Source of the DNA: Aureimonas populi
GTDB taxonomy: Bacteria; Pseudomonadota; Alphaproteobacteria; Rhizobiales; Rhizobiaceae
NCBI RefSeq assembly: GCF_017815515.1
Contig: NZ_CP072611.1
Coordinates: forward strand, 558,001-622,000
Reading direction: 5' to 3'
Length of the DNA: 64,000 nt
Below, in pieces: positions 37,538 to 46,438 of the stretch (the first letter of the stretch is position 1; each line of letters begins with the position of its first letter). The notes below the pieces were generated by a model. That model did no database searches. It was given only the letters and a program-made list of their open reading frames with translations, and was not told where the DNA came from. Both the position numbers and the translations under genes were made by a program.

Positions 37538-37926
37538 TGAGATCGCAAAACCCTAAGGGAAGATGATCGGATCGCGGTTACGATGGTGACAGATGCGACC
37601 ATTCGGCGCGCGGGCATGCTCTCTCGATTTCACTCTCCAGAGAGGAGTTTCGATTTAGAGCAAGTGGTAGACCTTCTAGGCCCATGACAACTCCCCTCCA
37701 AATTGCTGGGGCGAGAGCCTTATCGAAGGCGTCGTCGCCAAGATGCCCATAGGAGGCGTGCGGGAGACGCTTCGAATCGAAATTGGTGGCGGTCCTGAGA
37801 CGCCTGCCCGCCAGCGGGAGAATCTTGGCCGCTTGTCCGTCGGTTATGTCGTAGTGCTTCGTCAGCGGCCATCTCTTCGAGATATTCAAAGAAGTGAGAG
37901 AGGTCGGCACGAACAAGGGAGCGCAC
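37538..37926. other. Unassigned stretch between IS copy A and the LysR gene
   Basis: Frames of 60-130 codons exist on both strands but none resembles a known family, none has a good ribosome-binding site, and the minus frame would run through the LysR 3' end. I see no promoter or RNA gene here; it may be eroded DNA. Confidence 0.4.
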
Positions 37927-38913
37927 TCACCTCCCGTCGCACAAGGCTTGTGCGGCCCGCGCCGTTCCCATCTGTCGCGCAACTCGCACGATGGTTTCTT
38001 TCATGGCGTTCGACGCCTGCGAGATCGACCTGTCACGCTCCGTCACGACGCAGAAGACCGTTTCGAGGCTGAGGTGCGAGGAGCCGGGGACTTCGACGAA
38101 GGGCCTGCGCGTCCGGATTCCCTCAACATAGTGGTCCGGCAAGAATCCTACATAACGCCCCGTATTGACGAGTGTGGCCACAGCTTCCAGTCCACTCGCC
38201 TGCGCCGTCCACGCGGCGTCGATGTGCCTCGATGATCCTGCGGGACCGTCATGACTGAAAGCCCTGTGCACGATGCCGTAGCCCCGTGAGGCGAGTCTTT
38301 CCAATCGGGGTGGTGCCTCATCGGCTTGGGGGCAGCAATACAGGTGGAATCGCTCGGTGAAGATCGGAATCCCCTCGAACCCCGGACCCGCCAACTCGGA
38401 GGACACCACGCCGAGATGCAGCCGGCGCTCCGTCAGGGCGGCCGCCAACTGGTCGGGAGGATAGATGGAGACCGATAGGCGCACGGCCGGCGCGATCTTC
38501 ATGAATGCCTCGATCGCGTCGGAGATCTTTGCATCGGGGTTCGTGAGGCAATTGTCGGCGACGCCTAGCCTGACCTCCCCTTCGAAGAGTCCGTGAGCCG
38601 CGTTGATCGCAGTCCTCGTGCGGTCCAAAGCGTCGTCGAGCGAACTGGCCGCAGCATAGACCTTCGTCCCGTAGTCCGTCAGGGAGAAGCCCTTTGGTCC
38701 GCGAAAGCAAAGTGTTCCGTCGAGGCGGGCTTCCAGCGACTTGATCGATCGGCTAACCGACGACTTCTCCAGTCCGTTGCGCTCTACCGCAGCGGTGATG
38801 CCGCCTGCATCGCAAACTATCCTAAAAACGCGCAGGTTCCGGAGGTCGTTCTCATGGAGCGGCCCGACCGTCCGACGCTTTAGAAACGGGGTTTTGACGA
38901 GCGTTCCATCCAT
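37927..38913 (-). CDS. LysR-family transcriptional regulator
   Basis: The 328-residue product has the LysR HTH: LRNLRVFRIVCDAGGITAAVERNGLEKSSVSRSIKSLEARL, then RGPKGFSLTDYG and a periplasmic-binding-like effector domain (VRLGVADNCLTNPDAKISDAI onward). It is divergent from the ureohydrolase operon with 211 nt between starts, the usual layout for a LysR activator of its target. The start is uncertain: about 20 residues precede the HTH and no strong ribosome-binding site is seen. Confidence 0.9.
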   Translation of the reverse strand: MDGTLVKTPFLKRRTVGPLHENDLRNLRVFRIVCDAGGITAAVERNGLEKSSVSRSIKSLEARLDGTLCFRGPKGFSLTDYGTKVYAAASSLDDALDRTRTAINAAHGLFEGEVRLGVADNCLTNPDAKISDAIEAFMKIAPAVRLSVSIYPPDQLAAALTERRLHLGVVSSELAGPGFEGIPIFTERFHLYCCPQADEAPPRLERLASRGYGIVHRAFSHDGPAGSSRHIDAAWTAQASGLEAVATLVNTGRYVGFLPDHYVEGIRTRRPFVEVPGSSHLSLETVFCVVTERDRSISQASNAMKETIVRVARQMGTARAAQALCDGR

Positions 38914-39124
38914 GGGAAGGCCTCGAAGGTTGCGTCTGGAACAACCGCGTTGCTCCCTTTGCGGTTTTCTCGCATGTCCGCGATGGTCATGAATAGTCCC
39001 CGAAGTTCATAAATTAGTCTCTTCCGTTAGATGGCTATTTTTAGTGCAATGGGCGCGTGAATTGGGCGTGGTTCCGAGGGCTCACGCGGCCGGCATGATC
39101 TGAATGCATAGGAGTATTTCGCCC

Positions 39125-40090
39125 ATGTCTCTTACCGTTCCAGCGCCGGTCTCGCACGGAAGCTTCCTGTACGCGCCGGTCCATACCGATCTGGACTCTC
39201 TGGAAGCCGACATCGCTTTTCTCGGAATTCCCTATGGCAGCGCCTACACGCCGGACGCGCTTGCGAACGACCAGATCAATGCGCCTGACACGATCCGGCG
39301 CGTGACCTACCGTGTATCCAGGGCGCTTGAGCGCCACGACTTCGATGTCGGCGGTCCGATCTACGACGATCGCCCGATCCGTGCGGTGGACGTTGGCAAC
39401 GTTCCCTATGATCTCGAAGTCGCAGGCGGTGGCCACTTCGCGCGCGCCGAGGAGGCGGTGCGCAAGATCCTGAAGGCCGGGGCGATGCCGATCACCTTCG
39501 GTGGCGATCACGGCATTCCAATCCCGATTCTGCGGGCACTTTCCGAACTCGGCGGAGACGAACCCATCACCCTCGTTCAGATCGACGCCCATATCGATTG
39601 GAGGAACGAGGTGAACGGTGTCCACGACGGCTTGTCGAGCCCGATCCGCAGGGCATCCGAGATGGATCACATCGGGGAAATCTTTCAGATCGGAATCCGT
39701 GCCCAAGGCAGCGCACGCCCAGAGGAATACGAGGCCGCGGTGGCCTACGGCGCCAACATCGTGCCCGCCTTCGAGGTACACGACCATGGGATCGACTCCG
39801 TCCTGGACCGAATCCCCTCAGGCGGGCGTTACTACATCACAATCGATGCCGATGGCATCGACCCTTCGGAGGCACCGGGCGTCGAAGGTCCCGCGCCGGG
39901 AGGACTGACCTTCCATCAGTGCCGGCGCCTGATCCACGGGCTCGTGGCCAAGGGGCGCGTCCTCGGCATGGACGTCGTCGAGATCACCCCGTCTCGCGAT
40001 GTCAACGACATCACCTCGATCCTTGCCGGCCGGCTGGCCGTCAACCTGATCGGCGCCGCCGTCAGGGCGGACTACTTCGCGGGGCCCTGA
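39125..40090 (+). CDS. Ureohydrolase (agmatinase/arginase family), first
   Basis: A 321-residue ureohydrolase with all binuclear-metal ligands: His in GGDHGIPIP, Asp-x-His-x-Asp in QIDAHIDWRNEVNG and Asp-x-Asp in TIDADGIDPSEAPG. GGDHGI replaces the usual GGDHSI. It hydrolyses a guanidino group to release urea, but the substrate (agmatine, guanidinobutyrate, arginine or another) is not evident. AGGAG stands 10 nt before the ATG. It opens the operon 82 nt before the solute-binding protein. Confidence 0.93.
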   Translation: MSLTVPAPVSHGSFLYAPVHTDLDSLEADIAFLGIPYGSAYTPDALANDQINAPDTIRRVTYRVSRALERHDFDVGGPIYDDRPIRAVDVGNVPYDLEVAGGGHFARAEEAVRKILKAGAMPITFGGDHGIPIPILRALSELGGDEPITLVQIDAHIDWRNEVNGVHDGLSSPIRRASEMDHIGEIFQIGIRAQGSARPEEYEAAVAYGANIVPAFEVHDHGIDSVLDRIPSGGRYYITIDADGIDPSEAPGVEGPAPGGLTFHQCRRLIHGLVAKGRVLGMDVVEITPSRDVNDITSILAGRLAVNLIGAAVRADYFAGP

Positions 40091-40172
40091 AACGCCCGGA
40101 TCCGACGGAGGGAGGCCCGAGGACGAACGTCTAAGCAGTCACGGTTTCAACTCCAAAGGCGAGAAAAGCGAC

Positions 40173-41033
40173 ATGGCAAAACTCACGCGCAGGCAATTCG
40201 GCATCGTCACCGGGCTCACGGGTGTCTTGGCCGCGTTCCCGATCCCCCTCCTCGCCCAGACGGGAGGAACGCTGGGCCGCATCCGAGAAACGGGAACGGT
40301 CACCGTCGGCACGGAAGCCGCTTTTCCTCCGTTCGAATTCGTGGACGAGAGCGGCCAGATCGTCGGATACGGCAAGGACATCCTCGATGTCATCGTCTCC
40401 GAACTCGGCGTTGAGCTTCGGCAGCTCGATCTGCCTTGGCAGGGTATCCTGCCAGGCCTCCTCGCAGGCAACTTCGATTTCGTCGCCACCACCGTCGGCG
40501 TCAATGAAGAGCGGGCCTCCCGCTACGCCTACACGGCCCCGATCGCCAACGGGCAACCCTATGCGCTCACCCGCGCCGGGGAGGCGTTCGAGGATGAGGA
40601 CGCGATGGCCGGGCTTCGAGTCGGCACGCAGCTGGCTTCGTCGACGGAACCGATCGCCCGCGCCCTGAACGACCGGCTCACGGCTGAAGGCGAGGGCTTT
40701 GCGGATCTCTTGCTCTACACCGCGTTCACCGACTGCTACGTGGCACTCGCCACCGGGGAGATCGACGTGGTGATCCAGTCGCTGCCATCGCTGGCGACCC
40801 TCGTCAGGGATCGCCCGGACGCATTCGAGATCGGGGCGCCGATCGAGACCGGAGTGCAGTGGACCTACCTATGCTGGGTGACGAGGCCCGAGGACACCGA
40901 TCTTCGCGACTTCATCTCGGTCGTGATCTTCAAGATGAGGGACGACGGCCGTCTCTACGAACTCCAGGAGAAGTGGTTCGGATTCCGGATGGAGATTCCC
41001 CACGACGGCTACCTGCCCGAAGGCGCTCTCTGA
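40173..41033 (+). CDS. Polar amino acid-type ABC transporter, solute-binding protein
   Basis: A 286-residue SBP_bac_3 protein. The start KLTRRQFGIVTGLTGVLAAF is a twin-arginine signal, cleaved near LAQ. The mature part has TVGTEAAFPPFEFVDESGQIVGYGKDI and LRQLDLPWQGILPGLLAGNFDFVATTV, followed by the second lobe. This family binds lysine, arginine, glutamate, octopine and related compounds. Placed between two ureohydrolases and with two permeases and an ATPase, it probably captures a guanidino compound in the periplasm. Confidence 0.93.
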   Translation: MAKLTRRQFGIVTGLTGVLAAFPIPLLAQTGGTLGRIRETGTVTVGTEAAFPPFEFVDESGQIVGYGKDILDVIVSELGVELRQLDLPWQGILPGLLAGNFDFVATTVGVNEERASRYAYTAPIANGQPYALTRAGEAFEDEDAMAGLRVGTQLASSTEPIARALNDRLTAEGEGFADLLLYTAFTDCYVALATGEIDVVIQSLPSLATLVRDRPDAFEIGAPIETGVQWTYLCWVTRPEDTDLRDFISVVIFKMRDDGRLYELQEKWFGFRMEIPHDGYLPEGAL

Positions 41034-41090
41034 GCCTCGGTCAGCCCCGATGAGGGGGCGACCGTCCGAACCGTTCGGGCCGGAGCCATC

Positions 41091-41753
41091 ATGAACGTCG
41101 ATCTCGCCTACATCCTTTCGGCCATGCCGAGGGTCAGCGATGCCGCGCTCTTCAATCTGCGGATCGCATCGGCGGCCGCCTTGCTCGCCCTGGTCGGCGG
41201 CACGCTGCTGACGATCCTGCGGTCGCTGAAGATCCGCCCCGTCAACGGCGTGATCGCCGTCCTGTTGAGCTTCATCCGCGGCACGCCGATACTCATCCAG
41301 ATTTTCCTGGTCTATTACGGTCTGCCAGCCGCCGTCGGCCTGCGACTGCCGCCAGAGATGGCCGGCATCCTCGCGATCGGGATCAACTCTTCCTTCTTCA
41401 TCTCTGAGATCATGCGCGGGTCCCTGCGCGAGATCGAGGCGGGCCAGATCGAGGCGTCTACCGCACTCGGCCTCTCCCCGTTCGCCATCTGGAGCCGGGT
41501 TATCCTGCCTCAGCTTTTCCGGCGGATATCACCCATGCTCGTGAACGAAGGGACGATCATCGTGAAGGGCACGGCCCTTCTCGCCGTTATCACCGTGGTG
41601 GAGATGCTGCGTGTGGCCCAGCAGATCGGAGCCTCGACCTTCAGGCCCTTCGAACCCCTGATCGCGGCCGCGCTCATGTTCCTGGCGATCAATCTTGCGC
41701 TGGCCGCCGTGGGCCTGTTGCTGGAGCGGCGCGTTGCGAAGGAGACCCGCTGA
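41091..41753 (+). CDS. Amino acid ABC transporter permease 1
   Basis: The 220-residue HisM/GlnP-type permease has five membrane helices and the EAA loop EIEAGQIEASTALGLSPFAIW (E-x3-TALGLSP). LSFIRGTPILIQIFLVYYGLP is the family's second signature. It overlaps the next permease gene by 1 nt, so translation is coupled. Confidence 0.94.
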   Translation: MNVDLAYILSAMPRVSDAALFNLRIASAAALLALVGGTLLTILRSLKIRPVNGVIAVLLSFIRGTPILIQIFLVYYGLPAAVGLRLPPEMAGILAIGINSSFFISEIMRGSLREIEAGQIEASTALGLSPFAIWSRVILPQLFRRISPMLVNEGTIIVKGTALLAVITVVEMLRVAQQIGASTFRPFEPLIAAALMFLAINLALAAVGLLLERRVAKETR

Positions 41754-42472
41754 TGTCGCTGGACCCATTCGTCGTTCTCGACCACTGGGACCTCTTCGCG
41801 CGCGGCGCCTTGATGTCCCTGCGCATCTGTGCAACCGCCTTCGTCTTCGGCCTGCTGATCGGCGCGGTCGCGGCCGCATTCTCCTTTACCTCCTTTGCTC
41901 CCTTGCGCTGGCTGGTCTTCGTCTACATCATGCTGATGCGGGGCATTCCCTTCATTGTGATCCTCTTTCTCGTGCATTACGGCATGCCGGCCGCCGGCAT
42001 CCGCAATTCCGCGCTCTTCAACGGAACGGTCGCCCTGTCGCTGTTCGCGGGCGCGTACTACACCGAGATCATCCGCGCCTGCGTGAAGGCGCTGCCCGCC
42101 GGTCAATGGGAATCGGCCCGAGCGATCGGGATGTCGCCCTTCGCGGCCGCGCGCCACGTCATACTGCCCCAAGTCCGGTCGCCGATGATCCCGCCAGTGG
42201 TGAACACGACGATGACGATGATCAAGGAGAGTTCGGTCATATCCTCGATCACCGTCGCGGAACTGACGTTCCAGGGCCTCGTCGTCCAAGGCAACACCTT
42301 CGCGCCGTTCGAGGTCTTCATTGCGGTGGCGCTCATCTACTGGTTCATCACCGCTGTCTTCGCAGCCGTGGCCGACGCCTTCGAACGGCGTCTTGGATCG
42401 GCACAACGGGCCGGCAGGATGAATCCGCTCGCCGCTCGCTACCTCATCCTCGACGGGAGGGATGCGCGATGA
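41753..42472 (+). CDS. Amino acid ABC transporter permease 2
   Basis: A 239-residue HisQ-type permease with IMLMRGIPFIVILFLVHYGMP and the EAA loop KALPAGQWESARAIGMSPFAAARHVILPQ. It pairs with the preceding permease to make the heterodimeric channel. Its stop overlaps the ATPase start (ATGA). Confidence 0.94.
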   Translation: MSLDPFVVLDHWDLFARGALMSLRICATAFVFGLLIGAVAAAFSFTSFAPLRWLVFVYIMLMRGIPFIVILFLVHYGMPAAGIRNSALFNGTVALSLFAGAYYTEIIRACVKALPAGQWESARAIGMSPFAAARHVILPQVRSPMIPPVVNTTMTMIKESSVISSITVAELTFQGLVVQGNTFAPFEVFIAVALIYWFITAVFAAVADAFERRLGSAQRAGRMNPLAARYLILDGRDAR

Positions 42473-43281
42473 CCCTTGCTCTGCGGGCGACTAACCTCAA
42501 CCGTCGCTTCGGAGAGACGAAGGCTCTCGACGAGGTGTATTTCGAGATTCCGAAGGGACAGGTCGTCAGCCTGGTCGGGCCTTCCGGCTGCGGGAAGTCC
42601 ACGCTTCTGCGCACCCTTCTGTGGCTCGACCCCCCGGACGAGGGTTTCGTCGAGGTCGGCGGACACTATCTTGGACGCGAGTTGAGAGGCGAGACCGTTC
42701 GGCGCCAGTCCCGCCGCGAGATCGACGCGATCCGGCCTATGATCGGGATGGTCTACCAGCAGCTCAACCTGTGGCCCCACATGACAGTCGCCGAGAACGT
42801 GAACCGGCCCCAGATCGTCGCGGGCGGCCGATCGCCGGCCGCGGCGCGCGAACGCACCTGCCGGCTTCTCGACCGTCTGCGGATCGCCGAACTCGGCGAT
42901 CGCTATCCGGGCCAGATTTCCGGCGGCCAGAAGCAGCGCGTCGCCATCGCCCGTGCTCTCGCCATGGAGCCCGAGATCATGCTGTTCGACGAGCCGACCG
43001 CAGCCCTCGACCCCGAGCTGATCGGCGAGGTGCTCCAACTGCTGCGAGACTTCGCTGACACTGGCATGACCATGCTGGTCGTCACGCACGAACTCACGTT
43101 CGCCCGCGACGTCGCCGCGCGGATGATGTTCATGGACAAGGGACGGATCATCGCCGACGGGCCGCCTTCCAGGGTCGTCTCCTCGCGCGAGAACCCCCGC
43201 GTCGCGGACTTCTTCGATCGCGTCTCGCCCTTTCATCCGTCCTTCGCAGCGCGTCCCCCTATCTCAGGAGAAAGCACTTGA
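42469..43281 (+). CDS. Amino acid ABC transporter ATP-binding protein
   Basis: The 270-residue ATPase has Walker [18 protein letters not shown]-loop [17 protein letters not shown], signature [15 protein letters not shown], Walker [15 protein letters not shown] and switch His in [13 protein letters not shown]. It powers uptake. The start is the ATG overlapping the permease stop; the frame is open far upstream but that part is antisense-like shadow of the permease. Confidence 0.95.
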   Translation: MTLALRATNLNRRFGETKALDEVYFEIPKGQVVSLVGPSGCGKSTLLRTLLWLDPPDEGFVEVGGHYLGRELRGETVRRQSRREIDAIRPMIGMVYQQLNLWPHMTVAENVNRPQIVAGGRSPAAARERTCRLLDRLRIAELGDRYPGQISGGQKQRVAIARALAMEPEIMLFDEPTAALDPELIGEVLQLLRDFADTGMTMLVVTHELTFARDVAARMMFMDKGRIIADGPPSRVVSSRENPRVADFFDRVSPFHPSFAARPPISGEST

Positions 43282-44249
43282 AGCCCATCGACAGACCGTA
43301 TTGCGGCATACCGAGCTATCTGCGGAGCAGGATCTCGTCATCGCCTTCCGATTATGCCGGAGCCAGGATCGGCGTCCTTGGCGTTCCCTTCGACGAGGGA
43401 TCTCCCTTCCTGCCGGGGTCGAGGATGGGACCACGGGCGATCCGCGAGCATTCCTTGCGCTTTCCGCTCGACGCGCCGCTTCACGACCCGGACACCGGGA
43501 CGGATTACCTCGCGGAGGAGATTTCGCGCGGCCTGATCGTCGACGCGGGCGACGTGGACGTGCGGCCCGCCAACCCGGCCCGCACCTTCGAGATCGTAAC
43601 CCAGCGCGTGCGCGAGATGCTCGAAGCAGGGTTGATGCCCGTCGTCCTCGGCGGCGATCACTCGATCACCTATCCTGTCTTCGAAGCGTTCGACCGCCCG
43701 ATGCACGTCATCCAGTTCGATGCGCATCAGGACTACGCGGAGATCGACGAGGATCTCGACCGGACGAACAGCCACGCGTTCCGGCACATCGTCTCGATGC
43801 CGACCTGCCTGTCTCTGACACAGATCGGCATTCGCGGGCTGCGCACGAGCCGGCGCCACGTCGAGGAACTTCGCGGGAGCGGCCACCGAGTCGTGTGCAT
43901 GAGCGAGACGCGGCGTTTGGGAGCCGACGGGATCGCTGCGCTCTTACCCGAAGGCTCGGACGTTTACGTTACGATCGACGTCGATGCCCTCGACATGTCG
44001 CTGGTTCCCGGCTGCGTTTCGGGCGAGCCGGACGGAATGACGTTCCCGCAACTGATGGGCGCTCTGCGGGCGATCGCCGAGCGTCACCGGGTAAGAGGCT
44101 TCGACTTCGTGGAAGTAAATCCGCCGCTGGACGTCGGAACAGGAGCCACCGCCTATCTCGGGGCACTGGTCGTCACCGGGTTTCTCGGCTTCATCTGCAA
44201 CCAGCCCTACTGGGCCGAGGCACGCGACGCGCAAGGAGTGCCAGCATGA
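43278..44249 (+). CDS. Ureohydrolase (agmatinase/guanidinobutyrase family), second
   Basis: A 323-residue ureohydrolase with TTG start (AGGAG 8 nt upstream), overlapping the ATPase stop as TTGA. Metal ligands: GGDHSITYP, QFDAHQDYAEIDEDLDRTNS (D-x-H-x-D), TIDVDALDMSLVPGC (D-x-D). It is only distantly similar to the first ureohydrolase of the operon, so the pair is not a fresh duplication; they may act in sequence, form a heteromer, or split substrate ranges. The NSHAFRHI segment resembles the substrate loop of agmatinase/guanidinobutyrase types. Confidence 0.92.
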   Translation: MKPIDRPYCGIPSYLRSRISSSPSDYAGARIGVLGVPFDEGSPFLPGSRMGPRAIREHSLRFPLDAPLHDPDTGTDYLAEEISRGLIVDAGDVDVRPANPARTFEIVTQRVREMLEAGLMPVVLGGDHSITYPVFEAFDRPMHVIQFDAHQDYAEIDEDLDRTNSHAFRHIVSMPTCLSLTQIGIRGLRTSRRHVEELRGSGHRVVCMSETRRLGADGIAALLPEGSDVYVTIDVDALDMSLVPGCVSGEPDGMTFPQLMGALRAIAERHRVRGFDFVEVNPPLDVGTGATAYLGALVVTGFLGFICNQPYWAEARDAQGVPA

Positions 44250-44863
44250 GCGAGCAGAAAACCCTCATCGTCCCGGCCGGACGTGGCCTCGCCATGCGTC
44301 TGGCTGAAGGGGAGACGGTCTCGGTTGTGAACGTCTCGGGCACTCAGGTCGTGGACACTTGGGCCTTCTGCGCCGAGAACCTCGATCACGTCATGTCCAT
44401 GGAACACAGTCGTGTCGAGAACGGACGGCTTTCCGCCGGGGTCGGGGGGCATTACCTTACGGATCGGCGCGAACCCATCATCGAGGTCGTGGAGGATACC
44501 TCACCGGGCATCCACGACACGATCATGGCGGCCTGCGACGCACGCCGCTACGAACTCCTCGGATGCCGGGGCCATCACAGAAGCTGCGCCGACAACCTGC
44601 GCGAAGCCATGGAGGCGATCGGCCTTCCGCTCTCAGGAAAGGTTCCGCAGCCCCTCAACCTGTTCATGAACATCCCTGTCGGCGCGGACGGATCGCTCAC
44701 GCAAGGAGCCCCTTTAGGCGAGCCGGGTGATCGCGTGACGCTCAAAGCGCTGCGAAACTGCGTGGTCGCATTCTCCGCTTGTCCACAAGACATAACGCCG
44801 ATCAACGGCCATTCCCCGACAGACGTCGAGGTCGTGCTCGGCCGAATGCGCACTGCGTTGTAG
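44246..44863 (+). CDS. DUF1989 protein (urea carboxylase-associated / CgdAB-like)
   Basis: A 205-residue protein with LIVPAGRGLAMRLAEGETVSVVNVSGTQVVDTWAF, MSMEHSRVENGRLSAGVGG, YELLGCRGHHRSCADNLREAM and VPQPLNLFMNIPVGADGSL, the DUF1989 signature with its Cys/His metal-like residues. Members include the carboxyguanidine deiminase subunits that work with guanidine carboxylase. No carboxylase is present here, so a role in that exact route is not shown; a metal-dependent deiminase or amidohydrolase acting on the operon's guanidino product is my inference. ATG overlaps the ureohydrolase stop by 4 nt. Confidence 0.9.
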   Translation: MSEQKTLIVPAGRGLAMRLAEGETVSVVNVSGTQVVDTWAFCAENLDHVMSMEHSRVENGRLSAGVGGHYLTDRREPIIEVVEDTSPGIHDTIMAACDARRYELLGCRGHHRSCADNLREAMEAIGLPLSGKVPQPLNLFMNIPVGADGSLTQGAPLGEPGDRVTLKALRNCVVAFSACPQDITPINGHSPTDVEVVLGRMRTAL

Positions 44864-45223
44864 CCGCATCTCTCCGGGCCCAGGCCCCCAGGCGCCCACC
44901 ACCGATCAATGGCCTACACGTCGCCTATGAACGGATTGCACTCCTGCCGCCCAGTAGCGCCGATAGCAGAACTACAGCTCTAGCAGGAGACGGTGATTAA
45001 ACGATCGTTCGTGCGACTATCTGCACCACAGTCGACCATCAAGAATCTTACAAATGATTGGAGCGAATGGAAGGAGAAAACATTAGTTAACTATTTGAAT
45101 TAAAAGAAGGATAAACTGAATTTAAAGGGTGAAAATACCATGTTTTATCCTGAAAATTGCATTTTTATACGCCGTCCCTATGTCGAAAAAATGCATTATT
45201 CCCTTAACTGGAAAAACTAATTA
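44864..45223. other. AT-rich intergenic stretch
   Basis: From about 45000 to 45222 the sequence is strikingly AT-rich against its surroundings. It contains a 26-codon frame (45140-45220) with GGGTGAAA upstream, which I cannot support as a gene. No clear terminator for the upstream operon is visible. The stretch may hold a promoter or be imported DNA. Confidence 0.4.
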
Positions 45224-46438
45224 TCATCGTCGGACGTGGAATTTCGCCACCCCGTCGTTGGCGAGTTGGGCGACGAGTTGCAGTTCCCAGTCGATGTAGC
45301 CCTGCATGTTGGCCTTCGCATTGTCCGTGCCCTCGTACGGGCGCTTGTAGACATCGATTCGGTCCGACAGCCAGCGCGCCTCTGTTTCCAGCGGGAGTCC
45401 GGCCTGTGTCCAGGCGTCTGTCCCACCGTCAAGCAGCAGCGCCCCGCGCCCCCCGGTGATGGCGAGCGCGTCGGCGAGATTAGCCGTTGCCAGCCTGCCA
45501 TCCGGTGAGGTGAGGACCACCGGCCCCTCGCCCGGCAGAGACCTCAGATCCCGTGAAAGTTCCGGGCCCGAGGCGAACCAGGCACCCGGCACATGGCCCC
45601 GGCGGTAGGCGGGGCTGCGCGCGAGGTCGACGATGGCCGCACCCTTCAGCGCCTCAAGCTCGCGCGGTGTGATCACCGCGTGCGGCGGCGCCGAAAGGTC
45701 GATCCGCTCCGCCGATGGTTCCCGAACATTGTCAGGTAGAACGGCGTCCTCGGCAAGGACGTGGGCACTCCACCCCATCTGCACGAGCCACGAGGCGGTC
45801 ATGCGGGCGCGCACGCCGTCGTCGTCGTAGAGAACGACCCGCGCTCCCCGTACGCCGAGCCACTCGTCGCTCGCCTGCACGAGCTGACCTCCGGGAGCGG
45901 AAGCGAAGCCAGCCGGATGGCCGGCGGCGTGCTCGGACGGATCGCGCACGTCGAGCGTATAGAGCGTGCGCTCCTCGGCCTCGGCGCGGAACCGGGCGAG
46001 GTCCTGCGCGCCGATCACCGGCACACCGACGTGAGCCGCCCATCTAGCAGCGTTGGCGCGCGCTTTGGCACGGGCCTCCGCCGAAGGCTCGGGCACCCGC
46101 TCGGTGCGGCGCGTTTCCAGCTCGAGCCCTTCCAGCGTCCAGCCGATGGTGCCGTTGCGAAGAGCCACCACCCGGTTGGGAATACCGGCGTTCACGAGAC
46201 TCTGGGTGCCGATGATCGAGCGCGTGCGGCCCGCGCAGTTCACGATCACCAGCGTGTCGGGCGAGGGCGCGAGATCATGGATCCGGTAGACGAGCTCACC
46301 CCCCGGCAGGCTGCGCCCGCGCGGGATGCTCATCGTGTTGAACTCCTCGAAGCGGCGCGCATCCACCACCACGACGTCGTCCTCGGTGTCCAGAATGCGC
46401 TTGGGCTCATGGGTTCTGATCAATGAGAATTGGTCTAA
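45224..46438 (-). pseudogene. Multi-domain rhodanese sulfurtransferase, 5' end removed by IS5-family insertion
   Basis: About 404 codons remain. The first domain has DDVVVVDARRFEEFNTMSIP and the active loop VNCAGRTRS with catalytic Cys. Two more rhodanese repeats follow (LYTLDVRDPSEHAAGHPAG and AIVDLARSPAYRRGHVPGA) whose loops lack Cys (VVLYDDDGVRAR; VVLTSPDGRLAT). Intact homologues are around 530 residues with one more domain upstream, by memory. The start of the gene is not found beyond the IS copy, so DNA was lost there. Confidence 0.85.

Noticed and set aside
37578..37982. 134-codon minus-strand frame between IS copy A and LysR
   Set aside because: No family resemblance, overlaps the LysR 3' end, no ribosome-binding site.
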